Origin: Hymenobacter convexus | GTDB taxonomy: Bacteria; Bacteroidota; Bacteroidia; Cytophagales; Hymenobacteraceae | Reading direction: 5' to 3' | Assembly: GCF_030580955.1 (NCBI RefSeq) | Contig: NZ_JAUQON010000009.1 | Span: 1-64,000 of the forward strand | DNA: 64,000 nucleotides | Shown here: in pieces, positions 34,474 through 48,500 of the stretch | Position numbering within the stretch: the stretch's first letter is position 1 | Layout: the number at the start of each line of letters is the position of its first letter | The notes under the pieces: generated by a model | The model's database searches: none | The model's input: the letters and a program-made list of their open reading frames with translations, nothing else | Told to the model about the DNA's origin: nothing | Translations under genes and position numbers: made by a program

Positions 34474-34903
34474 CTGGCGGCGTAAGCAGACCGCTCGTGG
34501 TCCTCACGCAGTTGGCATCGCGGCTTGCTGGCCCAGCCCAACGCTCCGGTCAGCAGCTGCGCTCGTGGGAAGCGGATAACTGGCAGAAACCCTGCTGCCT
34601 GGAGCAGGCTACATGCAGCAGGACAAAGTTCTGCTCATCAAGTCCAGGTACATAACAGGAATCAAACCAATGAGTGTAAAATTCAAACAGGTAACCCCGC
34701 GCGCCCTGCTTCACACGTTTATCTCATGGCAAAACCGGCCTCACGCCGGCGGCCTTTCGTTTCACCGCCCACTAATGGTTTGCTGTTTTACCTTGCTCGG
34801 TGAGACTTGATTTGAGCTGCTCACCAAAACGAGCGCTGTGCCCGCCCGCGACTGTTGCCGTATATAACGCCCCCCTCGCTGCTGTGGCTGCTGGGTTAAG
34901 TCC
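34474..34903. other. Intergenic stretch near the right island end
   Basis: It contains the AraC-type site at 34624-34688 and a GC-rich hairpin around 34735. No intact gene is supported; the right part may be the eroded 5' portion of the AraC relic that follows. Confidence 0.5.
34624..34688 (-). promoter_or_regulatory. AraC-type operator and promoter for the truncated AraC gene
   Basis: On the minus strand, GTTTGAAT (34688-34681) and GTTTGATT (34667-34660) are 21 bases apart; six bases later ATG stands where TTG is expected, and after 19 bases comes GAACTTTG (34631-34624). The layout matches the other three promoters. Its gene starts about 150 bases downstream, suggesting autoregulation before the gene was broken. 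Confidence 0.62.
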
Positions 34904-35092
34904 GACCAGTACCAGCAGCTGGCCAGCCTCACCGGCCGCAGCCTGACCACGCGCAAGCGCGATTTTCAGCAGATTTTTCACACCCCGCCCAGCCGGTGGC
35001 TCTACCAGCGGCGACCGGAAGAAGCCCGCTACCTGCTCCAGGAAGAAAACAAGCGCCTTTCGGATATCTACCCCGAGGTGGGGTTCAAGGGC
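34904..35092 (+). pseudogene. AraC-type DNA-binding domain fragment cut at the island end
   Basis: The frame reads DQYQQLASLTGRSLTTRKRD, FQQIFHTPPSRWLYQRRPEE and ARYLLQEENKRLSDIYPEVG followed by FKG, which is the first and most of the second helix-turn-helix of an AraC-family regulator. It stops matching exactly where the ssrA-derived repeat begins (35094), and the remaining helix is gone. There is no sensor domain upstream in frame. It is not the missing part of the gene at 33901, which is on the other strand. Confidence 0.7.
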
Positions 35093-35093
35093 T

Positions 35094-35147
35094 TGCATCT
35101 CCGCTTTAAACCCTGTTTGCCTTGCGCAGGCGGGGTTTTTCGGTTTT
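35094..35147 (+). repeat. Right direct repeat (putative attR) of the ssrA-integrated island
   Basis: It matches 22339-22392 in 50 of 54 positions: the last ten bases of tmRNA (TGCATCTCC onward) and the full terminator hairpin. The T arm of tmRNA is not duplicated. It lies 230 bases upstream of the four-gene locus. Confidence 0.85.
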
Positions 35148-35377
35148 AAGTACGGTGGAGTTCAGGCGGCAAAACGTGAGCTCCCCCTGCCGACGCACCG
35201 ACGCCGGCAAACGGAGTGAATGTAGTGTCAACGGAAACAACATTGCCATATCATAAAAAACAGATAAAATATGGTAGTATTGCCAACGCAAAGCAATGGG
35301 TGTGTGTCAAGCGGCTGATTTATTTTCTGCACAACAGCAACTCATTGGGTGCATAAACCCCTATAAATTGCCGAGTT

Positions 35378-40774
<5,397 letters not shown>

Positions 40775-40900
40775 TAAGTCCAGCCGTTCAGCCCGGCGGG
40801 TTTGTCGGCTTCGGTTCGGGGGGGCCACGGCGCTGCGTTGGTGGCTTCCACCAAAGCCTTGTCCATAAGAGCGCTAAGCATGACAATAAACTAATAATTC

Positions 40901-40930
40901 ATTACATTAAATTGGCTGATTTGATGTAAT
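40901..40930. promoter_or_regulatory. Inverted repeat upstream of gene B
   Basis: Twelve-base arms (left ATTACATTAAAT, right ATTTGATGTAAT) are reverse complements at 11 of 12 positions around the spacer TGGCTG. It lies 39 bases before the ATG at 40969. It is AT-rich in a GC-rich context and could be an operator for a dimeric repressor. It lacks the T run of a terminator. Confidence 0.55.
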
Positions 40931-40968
40931 CTTGTGTCACTCTGCCCCACCTTCAATCCACTGCCACG

Positions 40969-43803
40969 ATGCCCTCTACCTCTACGCTTGAAACCTCCCT
41001 CCAACGGCTCAAATTCAACAACAGCAACGTCGCCAATCTGGTAATTACGGCGGAGGACACGCCCGCCGAGTCGTTGCTGGAAAGCCTGGAAGTCAAATCG
41101 TACGACTTCGTGCTGCTGGCCCTGGGCGCCTCGCCCGAGCTGCCCTCGGCGGCCGACGCGGCGCTGGAGTCGCTTTCGGGGCCGCTGCTGGCGGTGCTGG
41201 CGGGCCTGGGCCGCAGCGTGGTGATGGACACGGGCACCCGCAACTGGATAACGGCCCCCTTCTACCAGCGCCAGGCCACGAAGGCGCAGCCGGTATCGCT
41301 GCTGGGGGTGGCGCCGGCCGCCCTGGTGGCCTACCCGGGCCAGCCCGACCAGCCGGCGGCGGACGAAAAACCCCGCCAGCTCGACAGCTGGCACTCCGAC
41401 TTTGTGCTGGTTGAATCGGAAGAGCGTTGGGGCAGCCAGCTGCCCGTGCTGCACGCCATGGTGCAAGCCCTGGCCAACCGCTCGGCGCACGTGCCGGTGC
41501 TGGCGCTGCTGGCCGGCGAGGGGCTGTGCGCGGCCGAGGAAGCCCTGGCCGCCGTGCGCCACGGCATTCCGCTGGCGGTGGTGCAGGGCAGCGGGGGCCT
41601 GGCCGATGACTTGGTGGCGGCCCTGACGCCCGGCAACACCGAGCCCACCAACGAGCTGATTGACGAAATCATCGCCGAAGGCCAGCTTACCGTTCTTTCC
41701 CTGAACAACTTCGCGGCCGACTTCGGCAAGCTAACCGCTCAAACGCAGCTGCCCGACGAAGTGCTGACCCAGGCCTGGGAGAACTTTGCCATTTACGACC
41801 TGAACGCCAAGTACCAGCAGCGCCACTCCAACCGCATCAACCTGAGCATTATGGCTTTGGGGGTGATAGTGACGGTGCTGGCCGTGGTGAAGCAGGTGGT
41901 GTATGGCAGCCCGGCGGTGCCCTTCAATATGGCCTTTACCAGCCTCACCCGCCACAATTTTGGGGTGTGGCTGCTGCACTGCGCGCTGCTGCTCATCCCC
42001 ATTGTGCTCACCGTGCTGGTGGCCGCGGCCTACAAGTTCAAGATTAGCTCGAAGTGGTTTGTGCTGCGCGCCGGGGCCGAAGCGCTCAAAAGCGAGATAT
42101 ACAGCTACCGGGCCCGGGCCCTCGACTACCAGAAAAACGCGGCCCCGCAGCTGGCCGCGCGCATGGCCGAAATCATGAAACGGACCATGCAGAGCGAGGC
42201 CAACGGTTCGCACCTGCAGGAGTACGACAAGGCCAGCGGCTTCCCGCCGTATATGGACGAGGCGGCCGGCGGAGACAGCGGCTTTGGCTACCTCGCGCCC
42301 GAGCGCTACGTGGAAGTGCGCCTGGAAGACCAGCTGCGGTATTTCCGGAAGCGGACCAAGACGCTGGGCCGGCAGTTTCAGTGGCTGTATTGGCTGACGC
42401 TCCTTGTGGGGGGCGCGGGCACACTCTTAGCCGCCATCAGCCAGCAAGTCTGGATTGCGGTGACGGCCTCGCTGACGGCGGCGCTGGGCGCGCTGCTCAC
42501 CTACCGCCAGACGGAAGCCAACCTGCTGAAATTCAACCAGGCCGCGGCCGACCTGGACAACATCAAGAGTTGGTGGAAAGCGCTGTCGGCGGCCGAAAAG
42601 ACGCGGCAAGCCAACATCGACTTTCTGGTGGACCGGACCGAAAAAGTGCTGCAGTCCGAACTCGATGGCTGGGTGCAGCAGATGAAAAACGCGCTGGCCG
42701 ACCTGGAAAAAACCCAGGCCCTGACCGCCGAAGATGCCCAGAAATGGCGGCCCGCCGTCCGGTTTACGCCCCGCGAAGAAGACGAGCGCGCCCGCCCTAC
42801 CGCCGCGGCCGCCAGCCCAAGCCCCGCGCAGGTAACCGCCATGGTGCAGACCGACAACGTGGAAGTGGACGTGGCCATTCGCACCCCGGAGCCGGTGGCC
42901 GAAGAGCCAGCTGCAACGGCAGCCACGGGCGAGGCGGGCCCAACTTCCGACATTTCGCTCCTTGCCGGCGAAGCCCTGCAGGCCCTGGCGCCTGCCCCCA
43001 CCCTGTTGGTGGCCGTGCAGGCCAATGGGCTGGCCGCCAGCCCGGCGCCGCGCCCGGCCAAAGCGTCGTGGCTCACGGCCAGCATCACCCCCGACCTGCT
43101 CCGGCAAGCGGTGGAAAGCCAGAACTTCCGTTGGTTCGACGACCAGCTGAACATTGTGGGCATTCGCACGAAGAATTACAAAAACAACACCTTCGGCGAC
43201 CGGATTTTTTGCTCCTGGAAACAGCCCAACTTTCCGCCCGACTCAACCCTCATCCAGCAGCAGCAATTTCTGGCGGCCTGGGGCTATAAAGGCAAAAATG
43301 GCCGACCGATTGTAGCCGACGGCATTCCCGGCCCGAACACCGATTTCGCCCTGAGCCAGCTGGCCCACGACGTGGGCCGGGAGCGGCTGCTGCACTGGCC
43401 CATCACGACGCGCCCCGGCACCATTTCCCTGACCAAGCCCGTGGCCGGTGGCTGCGCCGTGCTGGCGCCCGGGCAGTACGTGAACGCCTACGAGCTGGGC
43501 TACCACCTGATGTCGAGGTACCAGAAAAACCACCCGGCCCTGGTGCAGCGCGGCTCCCTCACGATTTACCGCGACAACAACCGCAACGACGTGGCGGAGG
43601 AAACCGGCAAAAAGCAGAACGGCATCTTCGGCATCAACATTCACCACGCCGGCGAAAACTCGGCCCTGGTCAATAACTGGTCGGCGGGCTGCCAGGTGTT
43701 CCAGCGCGCCACCGACCACGCCGATTTCCTGCGCATCTGCGAGCACTACCGCGCCAAAAAGCGCTTCACCTATACGCTCCTGCGCGAAGCCGAGCTGAGC
43801 TGA
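40969..43803 (+). CDS. Gene B: TRPM-type SLOG / SLATT membrane protein with C-terminal SAGCQ domain
   Basis: A 944-residue protein. Residues about 80-235 match the prokaryotic LSDAT/TRPM-SLOG nucleotide-binding domain: VVMDTGTRNW, LLGVAP, YPG, DSWHSDFVLVE and the GSGGLADD loop. Four membrane segments follow (about 291-311, 333-355, 471-490, 494-512) with the RKRTKTLGRQFQWLYWL pattern of SLATT/DUF4231 proteins. An Ala/Pro linker leads to a domain (about 713-940) with TIYRDNNRND, FGINIHHAG and NWSAGCQVF. That resembles Cys-dependent peptidoglycan-acting domains in phage and Bacteroidota proteins. SLOG domains bind nucleotide signals and SLATT domains are membrane effectors. With four spanning helices the C-terminal domain would be cytoplasmic, which does not fit a wall substrate. 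Confidence 0.85.
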   Translation: MPSTSTLETSLQRLKFNNSNVANLVITAEDTPAESLLESLEVKSYDFVLLALGASPELPSAADAALESLSGPLLAVLAGLGRSVVMDTGTRNWITAPFYQRQATKAQPVSLLGVAPAALVAYPGQPDQPAADEKPRQLDSWHSDFVLVESEERWGSQLPVLHAMVQALANRSAHVPVLALLAGEGLCAAEEALAAVRHGIPLAVVQGSGGLADDLVAALTPGNTEPTNELIDEIIAEGQLTVLSLNNFAADFGKLTAQTQLPDEVLTQAWENFAIYDLNAKYQQRHSNRINLSIMALGVIVTVLAVVKQVVYGSPAVPFNMAFTSLTRHNFGVWLLHCALLLIPIVLTVLVAAAYKFKISSKWFVLRAGAEALKSEIYSYRARALDYQKNAAPQLAARMAEIMKRTMQSEANGSHLQEYDKASGFPPYMDEAAGGDSGFGYLAPERYVEVRLEDQLRYFRKRTKTLGRQFQWLYWLTLLVGGAGTLLAAISQQVWIAVTASLTAALGALLTYRQTEANLLKFNQAAADLDNIKSWWKALSAAEKTRQANIDFLVDRTEKVLQSELDGWVQQMKNALADLEKTQALTAEDAQKWRPAVRFTPREEDERARPTAAAASPSPAQVTAMVQTDNVEVDVAIRTPEPVAEEPAATAATGEAGPTSDISLLAGEALQALAPAPTLLVAVQANGLAASPAPRPAKASWLTASITPDLLRQAVESQNFRWFDDQLNIVGIRTKNYKNNTFGDRIFCSWKQPNFPPDSTLIQQQQFLAAWGYKGKNGRPIVADGIPGPNTDFALSQLAHDVGRERLLHWPITTRPGTISLTKPVAGGCAVLAPGQYVNAYELGYHLMSRYQKNHPALVQRGSLTIYRDNNRNDVAEETGKKQNGIFGINIHHAGENSALVNNWSAGCQVFQRATDHADFLRICEHYRAKKRFTYTLLREAELS

Positions 43804-43850
43804 TTGGTGGCGCCAGCGGCCCATTGGCTTGCGTAACCACGCCTTCCGGA

Positions 43851-43889
43851 CGGCCGCGTCCGCTACCTCAGCAGTGGCGGGCGCGGCCG
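43851..43889 (+). other. GC-rich hairpin between genes B and C
   Basis: CGGCCGCGTCCGC pairs with GCGGGCGCGGCCG (one mismatch) around a 13-base loop. It has no T run, so it may slow or shape the transcript rather than end it. An AT-rich segment with a possible promoter follows before gene C. Confidence 0.45.
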
Positions 43890-43971
43890 AGTTGCATTAT
43901 TTAAAAAAGCATTCCTTACTACGGGTTAACTTGCACGTCTATAATAATTTCTACCCTCCTCTACTCTATTT

Positions 43972-45534
43972 ATGGCGGCTTTGCTCCCCGATTTTGAATA
44001 CGACATTTTCATCAGCTACCGGCACAACGACGAGGAGTGGATGGCTGATTTTATTACCCGCCTCCAGCACGAGCTGCTAACCGTTTTTGGGAAGGAGCTC
44101 CACATCTACTACGACCGGGACACCCGCGACGGGCTGGGCGACACCCACCTGGTGCGGGAAAGCCTCGACCACCGGGTGCTGAAATCGATGATTCTGATGC
44201 CGGTGATTTCGGCAACTTACTGCGATACGGAAAAGTATTCGTGGCGGTACGAATTCCTGCCGTTCCTGGAGCGGGCCAAAACCGACCGCCTCGGGCTTAA
44301 CCTGAAACTGGCCGGAGGCGGCGTGAGCAGCCGGATTCTCCCCCTGCGCATCCACAACCTGGAGGACAAGGACTCGCAGCTGCTGGAGCACACCTTGGGG
44401 GGGTTCCTGCGCTCCATCGATTTTGTGTACGAAGCGCAGGGCGTCAACCGGCCCTTGCGCGCCAAGGACGAAGACCTGAAGCCGGCTACCAGCAACGGGC
44501 TGATTTATTGCAACCAGTTGAACAAGGTGGCCAACACCATCAAAGACCTGGTGGAGGCCGCCACCAGCAAGCCCCTGCCGGCCCCGGCAATTCCGGCGCC
44601 GGTATTTTCGACATTGGCAGCGCCGCTGACTTCGGCCCCGGCGGCCACGGGCCCGGTGGTGTTTCTGGCCTGGACGACCTCGACCAAACTGAAATCGCGC
44701 CGCGAAGAGCTGGCCCTGATGTGCACCAAAGCGGGCCTGCGCGTGGTGCCGACCACCGACTGCCCCATGGACGAAGAGGAGTTCCGGCGCCGCACGCAGG
44801 AAGGTTTGGCGGCGGCCGACTGCTCGCTGCACTTGCTGGGCAACGACTTTGGCCGGCGCTTCGACGACGACGAAACGAACTCGCTGCCCAAGTACGCCTA
44901 CGAGGAGGCCCGCCGCCAGGCCGCGGGCCGGCCCGCGTTTCGGCAACTGGTGTGGTTCAGTCCCGATGCGACCCTGGACGTCAACGGAGAACAGCAGGCC
45001 TTCGTCAACAAGATTCGCAACGAGCAGACGACGCAGTACATGTTCAGCAGCGCCGCCAATGCCCCGCAAGTGGTGGCCGACCTGCGCAGCACCCTGGTGC
45101 AAACCGCCCCGCCCGCGGCGGCGGTTGAGAAGGAAACCGACATCTGCTTCGTTTGCAACTCCCTGGACCTCGACGAGGCCAACGCCATTACCGACCAGTT
45201 GGGCGAGGCTTTCACGCTGGATATGCTCACCATCGAGCCCGACACCGCCGAGGTGTACAAGGACAAAGCGGTGCGCGCCATTCCCAAGAGCAAGCTGGCG
45301 GTGGTGTATTTTAAGTACAGCGCCGATTGGGCCCTGCCTTTCGTGAAACAGGTGTGGCAGTTGGTGGGCGGGGCCGCCTCGCCCACGCCCATCCTGTTTA
45401 TGGGCGAAGACGACCCCGAGCAGAACAGCCTGCGCAACTTCAAGGCCCCGAAGGTGATATCGCGCATTCAGGCGCACCAAACCGTGAGCGAGGAAGTGCA
45501 GCGCGTGTTTCAGAAATTTAATTCGCCGGCCTAG
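43972..45534 (+). CDS. Gene C: TIR / DUF4062-like / TIR-like protein
   Basis: A 520-residue cytoplasmic protein. Residues 1-150 are a TIR domain: YDIFISYRHND, then a Glu candidate for NAD cleavage, Glu94, in YSWRYEF (compare SxWCxxE of NADase TIRs). A Pro/Ala linker leads to a second domain (about 228-320): VVFLAWTTSTKLKSRREEL, LRVVPTTDCPMDEEEF and YEEARR, similar to DUF4062. Residues about 388-490 form another TIR-like sheet (DICFVCNSLD ... KSKLAVVYFKYSADW). TIR proteins of defence systems cleave NAD or make cyclic ADP-ribose signals. The stop codon is immediately followed by the ATG of gene D, so the two are translationally linked. Confidence 0.87.
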   Translation: MAALLPDFEYDIFISYRHNDEEWMADFITRLQHELLTVFGKELHIYYDRDTRDGLGDTHLVRESLDHRVLKSMILMPVISATYCDTEKYSWRYEFLPFLERAKTDRLGLNLKLAGGGVSSRILPLRIHNLEDKDSQLLEHTLGGFLRSIDFVYEAQGVNRPLRAKDEDLKPATSNGLIYCNQLNKVANTIKDLVEAATSKPLPAPAIPAPVFSTLAAPLTSAPAATGPVVFLAWTTSTKLKSRREELALMCTKAGLRVVPTTDCPMDEEEFRRRTQEGLAAADCSLHLLGNDFGRRFDDDETNSLPKYAYEEARRQAAGRPAFRQLVWFSPDATLDVNGEQQAFVNKIRNEQTTQYMFSSAANAPQVVADLRSTLVQTAPPAAAVEKETDICFVCNSLDLDEANAITDQLGEAFTLDMLTIEPDTAEVYKDKAVRAIPKSKLAVVYFKYSADWALPFVKQVWQLVGGAASPTPILFMGEDDPEQNSLRNFKAPKVISRIQAHQTVSEEVQRVFQKFNSPA

Positions 45535-48500
45535 ATGGACACCGCCCCCGATTCCGCGTCGGCCCAGTTGGAGCTCGACGAACCCATTTGCCCCTACACC
45601 GGCCTGCGCACCTTCACCGAAAAGGAAGCCATTTATTTCCGGGGCCGCGTGAGCCACGTGGCCCGGTGCCTGGACCTGTTGGTGGAGCAGCACTTCGTGA
45701 TGATAACCGGCGCCTCGGGCGACGGCAAGTCGTCGCTCGTGTTTGCCGGCATGCTGCCCGAGGTGCGGGCCGGGTTTGTGCGGGCGCGCTACAGCAATTG
45801 GGCGGTGGCCACCTTCCGGCCCGAGCGCAGCCCACTGGCCAACCTGGCGCAGGCCCTGGCCACGGCCCTACGCCTGCCCAGCCCCGGCTCGGTAGAAACG
45901 GAGCTGCAAAGGGGCTTTTCTTCGTTGGTGCAGCTCTACCAGGCATCGGCGCTGTGCCTGCCCGCCACGCTCCCCGAGGGCCTGACGCCCGCCGAGCAGC
46001 GCCAGATGCTGCGCCAAGCCGGCAACCTGCTGGTGGTGGTGGACCAGTTTGAGGAATTCTTCACCAACCCCGAAAACTACGACGGCGACCAGCCCACCAC
46101 GGCCGCCCAAACCGTAGTGAACCTGCTGCTCGAAACCGTGCGGCTGGCCCAGGCCGAGGGCCTGCCCATCTACATCGTGTGCACCATGCGCTCCGATTTT
46201 GTGGGGCAGTGCGCCGAGTTTCGGGGGCTGATTGAGCAGGTGGGGGCCAGCCAGTACTTCGTGCCCCGGCTGCTGCGCCACGAGTTTCTGGAAGTCATCA
46301 AGGAACCGGCCTTGCTCAGCGGCAACCGCATCAGCGAGCGGCTGGTGCAGCGCCTGCTCTACGACATTGGCCAGGGCCAAGACCAGCTGCCGGTGCTGCA
46401 GCACGCGCTGCGCCGCATCTGGCTGGCCGCCAACGAGGGCCGCGAGGAAATGGACCTCCTTCACTACGCCATGGTGGGCGGGCTGAGCGACGAGCTGCCG
46501 CCCGAAGACCAGACGCGGTTTGCGGCCTGGCGCGCCACGCTGCCGGCCCACCAGCAGCAGTTTTTGCTGGCCAACGCTGGGCTGCGCAACGTGCTGGATG
46601 CCCACGCCAACCAGCTTTATTTCGAAGCCAACGACCTCTACAACCAGGATTTTCAGCCGCCCTTGCCGCCGGGCACCGCCGAGCGCGTCATCGAGCAAAC
46701 CTTTCGGGTGCTGACGCGCACCGATGGCCAGCGCGTGGTGCGCAACCGCGTCACGGGCGCCCAGGTTACGGCCATTCTGGGCGAGGCGGCCCTGCCCTGG
46801 GCAGTGGTGTGCCGCATTTTACGCCCTTTCCGGGCCGAGGGAACCACTTTTCTGTCGCCCTTTCTCAGCGAAGATGCCGACGACCGCGCCGTGCTGCCCC
46901 CCGATACGGTGCTCGACATCAGCCACGAAAGCCTGATTCGAAACTGGAACCAGTTGGCCGAATGGGCGCACCTCGAAGCCAAGGACGTGAACATTGCCAG
47001 CGACTTCCAGCAGCAGGCCGGCCGCTGGAAGCAAGAAGCCGAAAACCGCGGCTATTTGCTACCTATTGGCCTCTACCGGTATTTTTCGGACTGGTACGCC
47101 AGCAAAAAAGGCGCCGACAGCTGGCTGACTTATTACCAGGAAGCCAACCCCGACGCCTTATTGGGCACGGGCCCCTCGGAAACCCCGGTGGGCTTGCTCA
47201 CGCGCTACCTCGAAACCAGCCGCCGCCACCTGTGGTCGGAACTGCTGGCCGCGCGCTATGGCGTGTGGCGGCTGACGGCCGCCATTGTGCTGCCCGTGCT
47301 GCTGGTAATAGGCGCCGTGCTGTGGTGGCCGCAGCGCAAAATGCAGAGCGACTACGTGGCCGGCCAGATGGTGGAAAATGGCCGGACCGAGCTGGCCACG
47401 TATGTGCAGCAGACGAAAAAACGGGCTTGGGAAAGAGTGCAGGCCGACTCGTCGTTGAAGCGGGGCAATGCGTTGCTGAAAATGGCCCGGAATAAAAAGG
47501 ATTTCATCAGCGCCACCCGCCTCATCAACAAGGCCACTAAAACCTTGGACTGGACGGTGGCGGTGCTCCCGGTGCAGGACATCGCCCGTTTTATTCTCAA
47601 TGCCGACCGGCTGAAAGAGGTGGCGTACCGCCCGTTGCTCGGCCCCCGAACGGCCGCCGACTACGCTTTCCCGCAAATGCTGTCCATTCTAAAAGACGAC
47701 ACGCTGGCCCTGGATACGGAACTGAGCATGCTGGCTTTGGTGAACAACCTGAAGTATGACCGGGTAGCCAGGGCCAACCCGGCCATGCAGCCCATCCTCA
47801 GCGACCTGGTGCTGCGGCTAGACCAGGCCGGCCCCATTGCCCCCGCCGCTGGCCAGGCCGGGGTTGCCCCGGGCGAGCAGCAGCGCCGGCTGGCCGTGCG
47901 CACGGCGCGCACCGTGATAGCGCTGGCCTACTACCTGGCCTGCGACCAGCAGGTGCAAACCAGCGTTCGGCCCGACTCGGCCGGGCACCAGGCCGTGCGG
48001 CTGGAGTTGGAAGCCCGGCGCCAGGCGCTGCTGCAGAAGCTGCGCGGCTACGTGAAGGCCGAGATTGAATCGACGACCGGCCCCGCGCCAAGCCCCGTGG
48101 CGTTTGGGTTTTGCCTGCGCGTGCTGCTGGGCCAGGGCCGCGACGGCCGCGCCGACCTGGCGTTTTTGAACGGCCTGAGCCCCTTCGACCGCAACAGCCG
48201 CCGCCAGTTCAACCGGCTTTTTCCGTCAGGCCAGGGCCTGTATGCCCAGACTGAGGAGAACCACACAAAATTCACCGCCAGCAGCGGCGGCTACCTGACC
48301 GCGGCCATGGCCTTTGCGGCGCTGGGAAACCCAGCGAAGGTGCTCCGGTGCCTCGACACGCTGCGCGCCCAGCGCCTCACGCGGCCGGCTTACATCACCG
48401 AATACTCTGCCCGCGACACCACCAAAATCAACAGCAGCATGGCGCTGGTACCGTACCTCCTCAAATACGAGCTGTTGGATGCCCGGTCGGCGCGGGGCTT

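Noticed and set aside
43098..43803. Prophage endolysin read as a separate gene
   Set aside because: The SAGCQ-motif region is in frame with the SLOG/SLATT protein with no stop or new start, and no phage genes are near.
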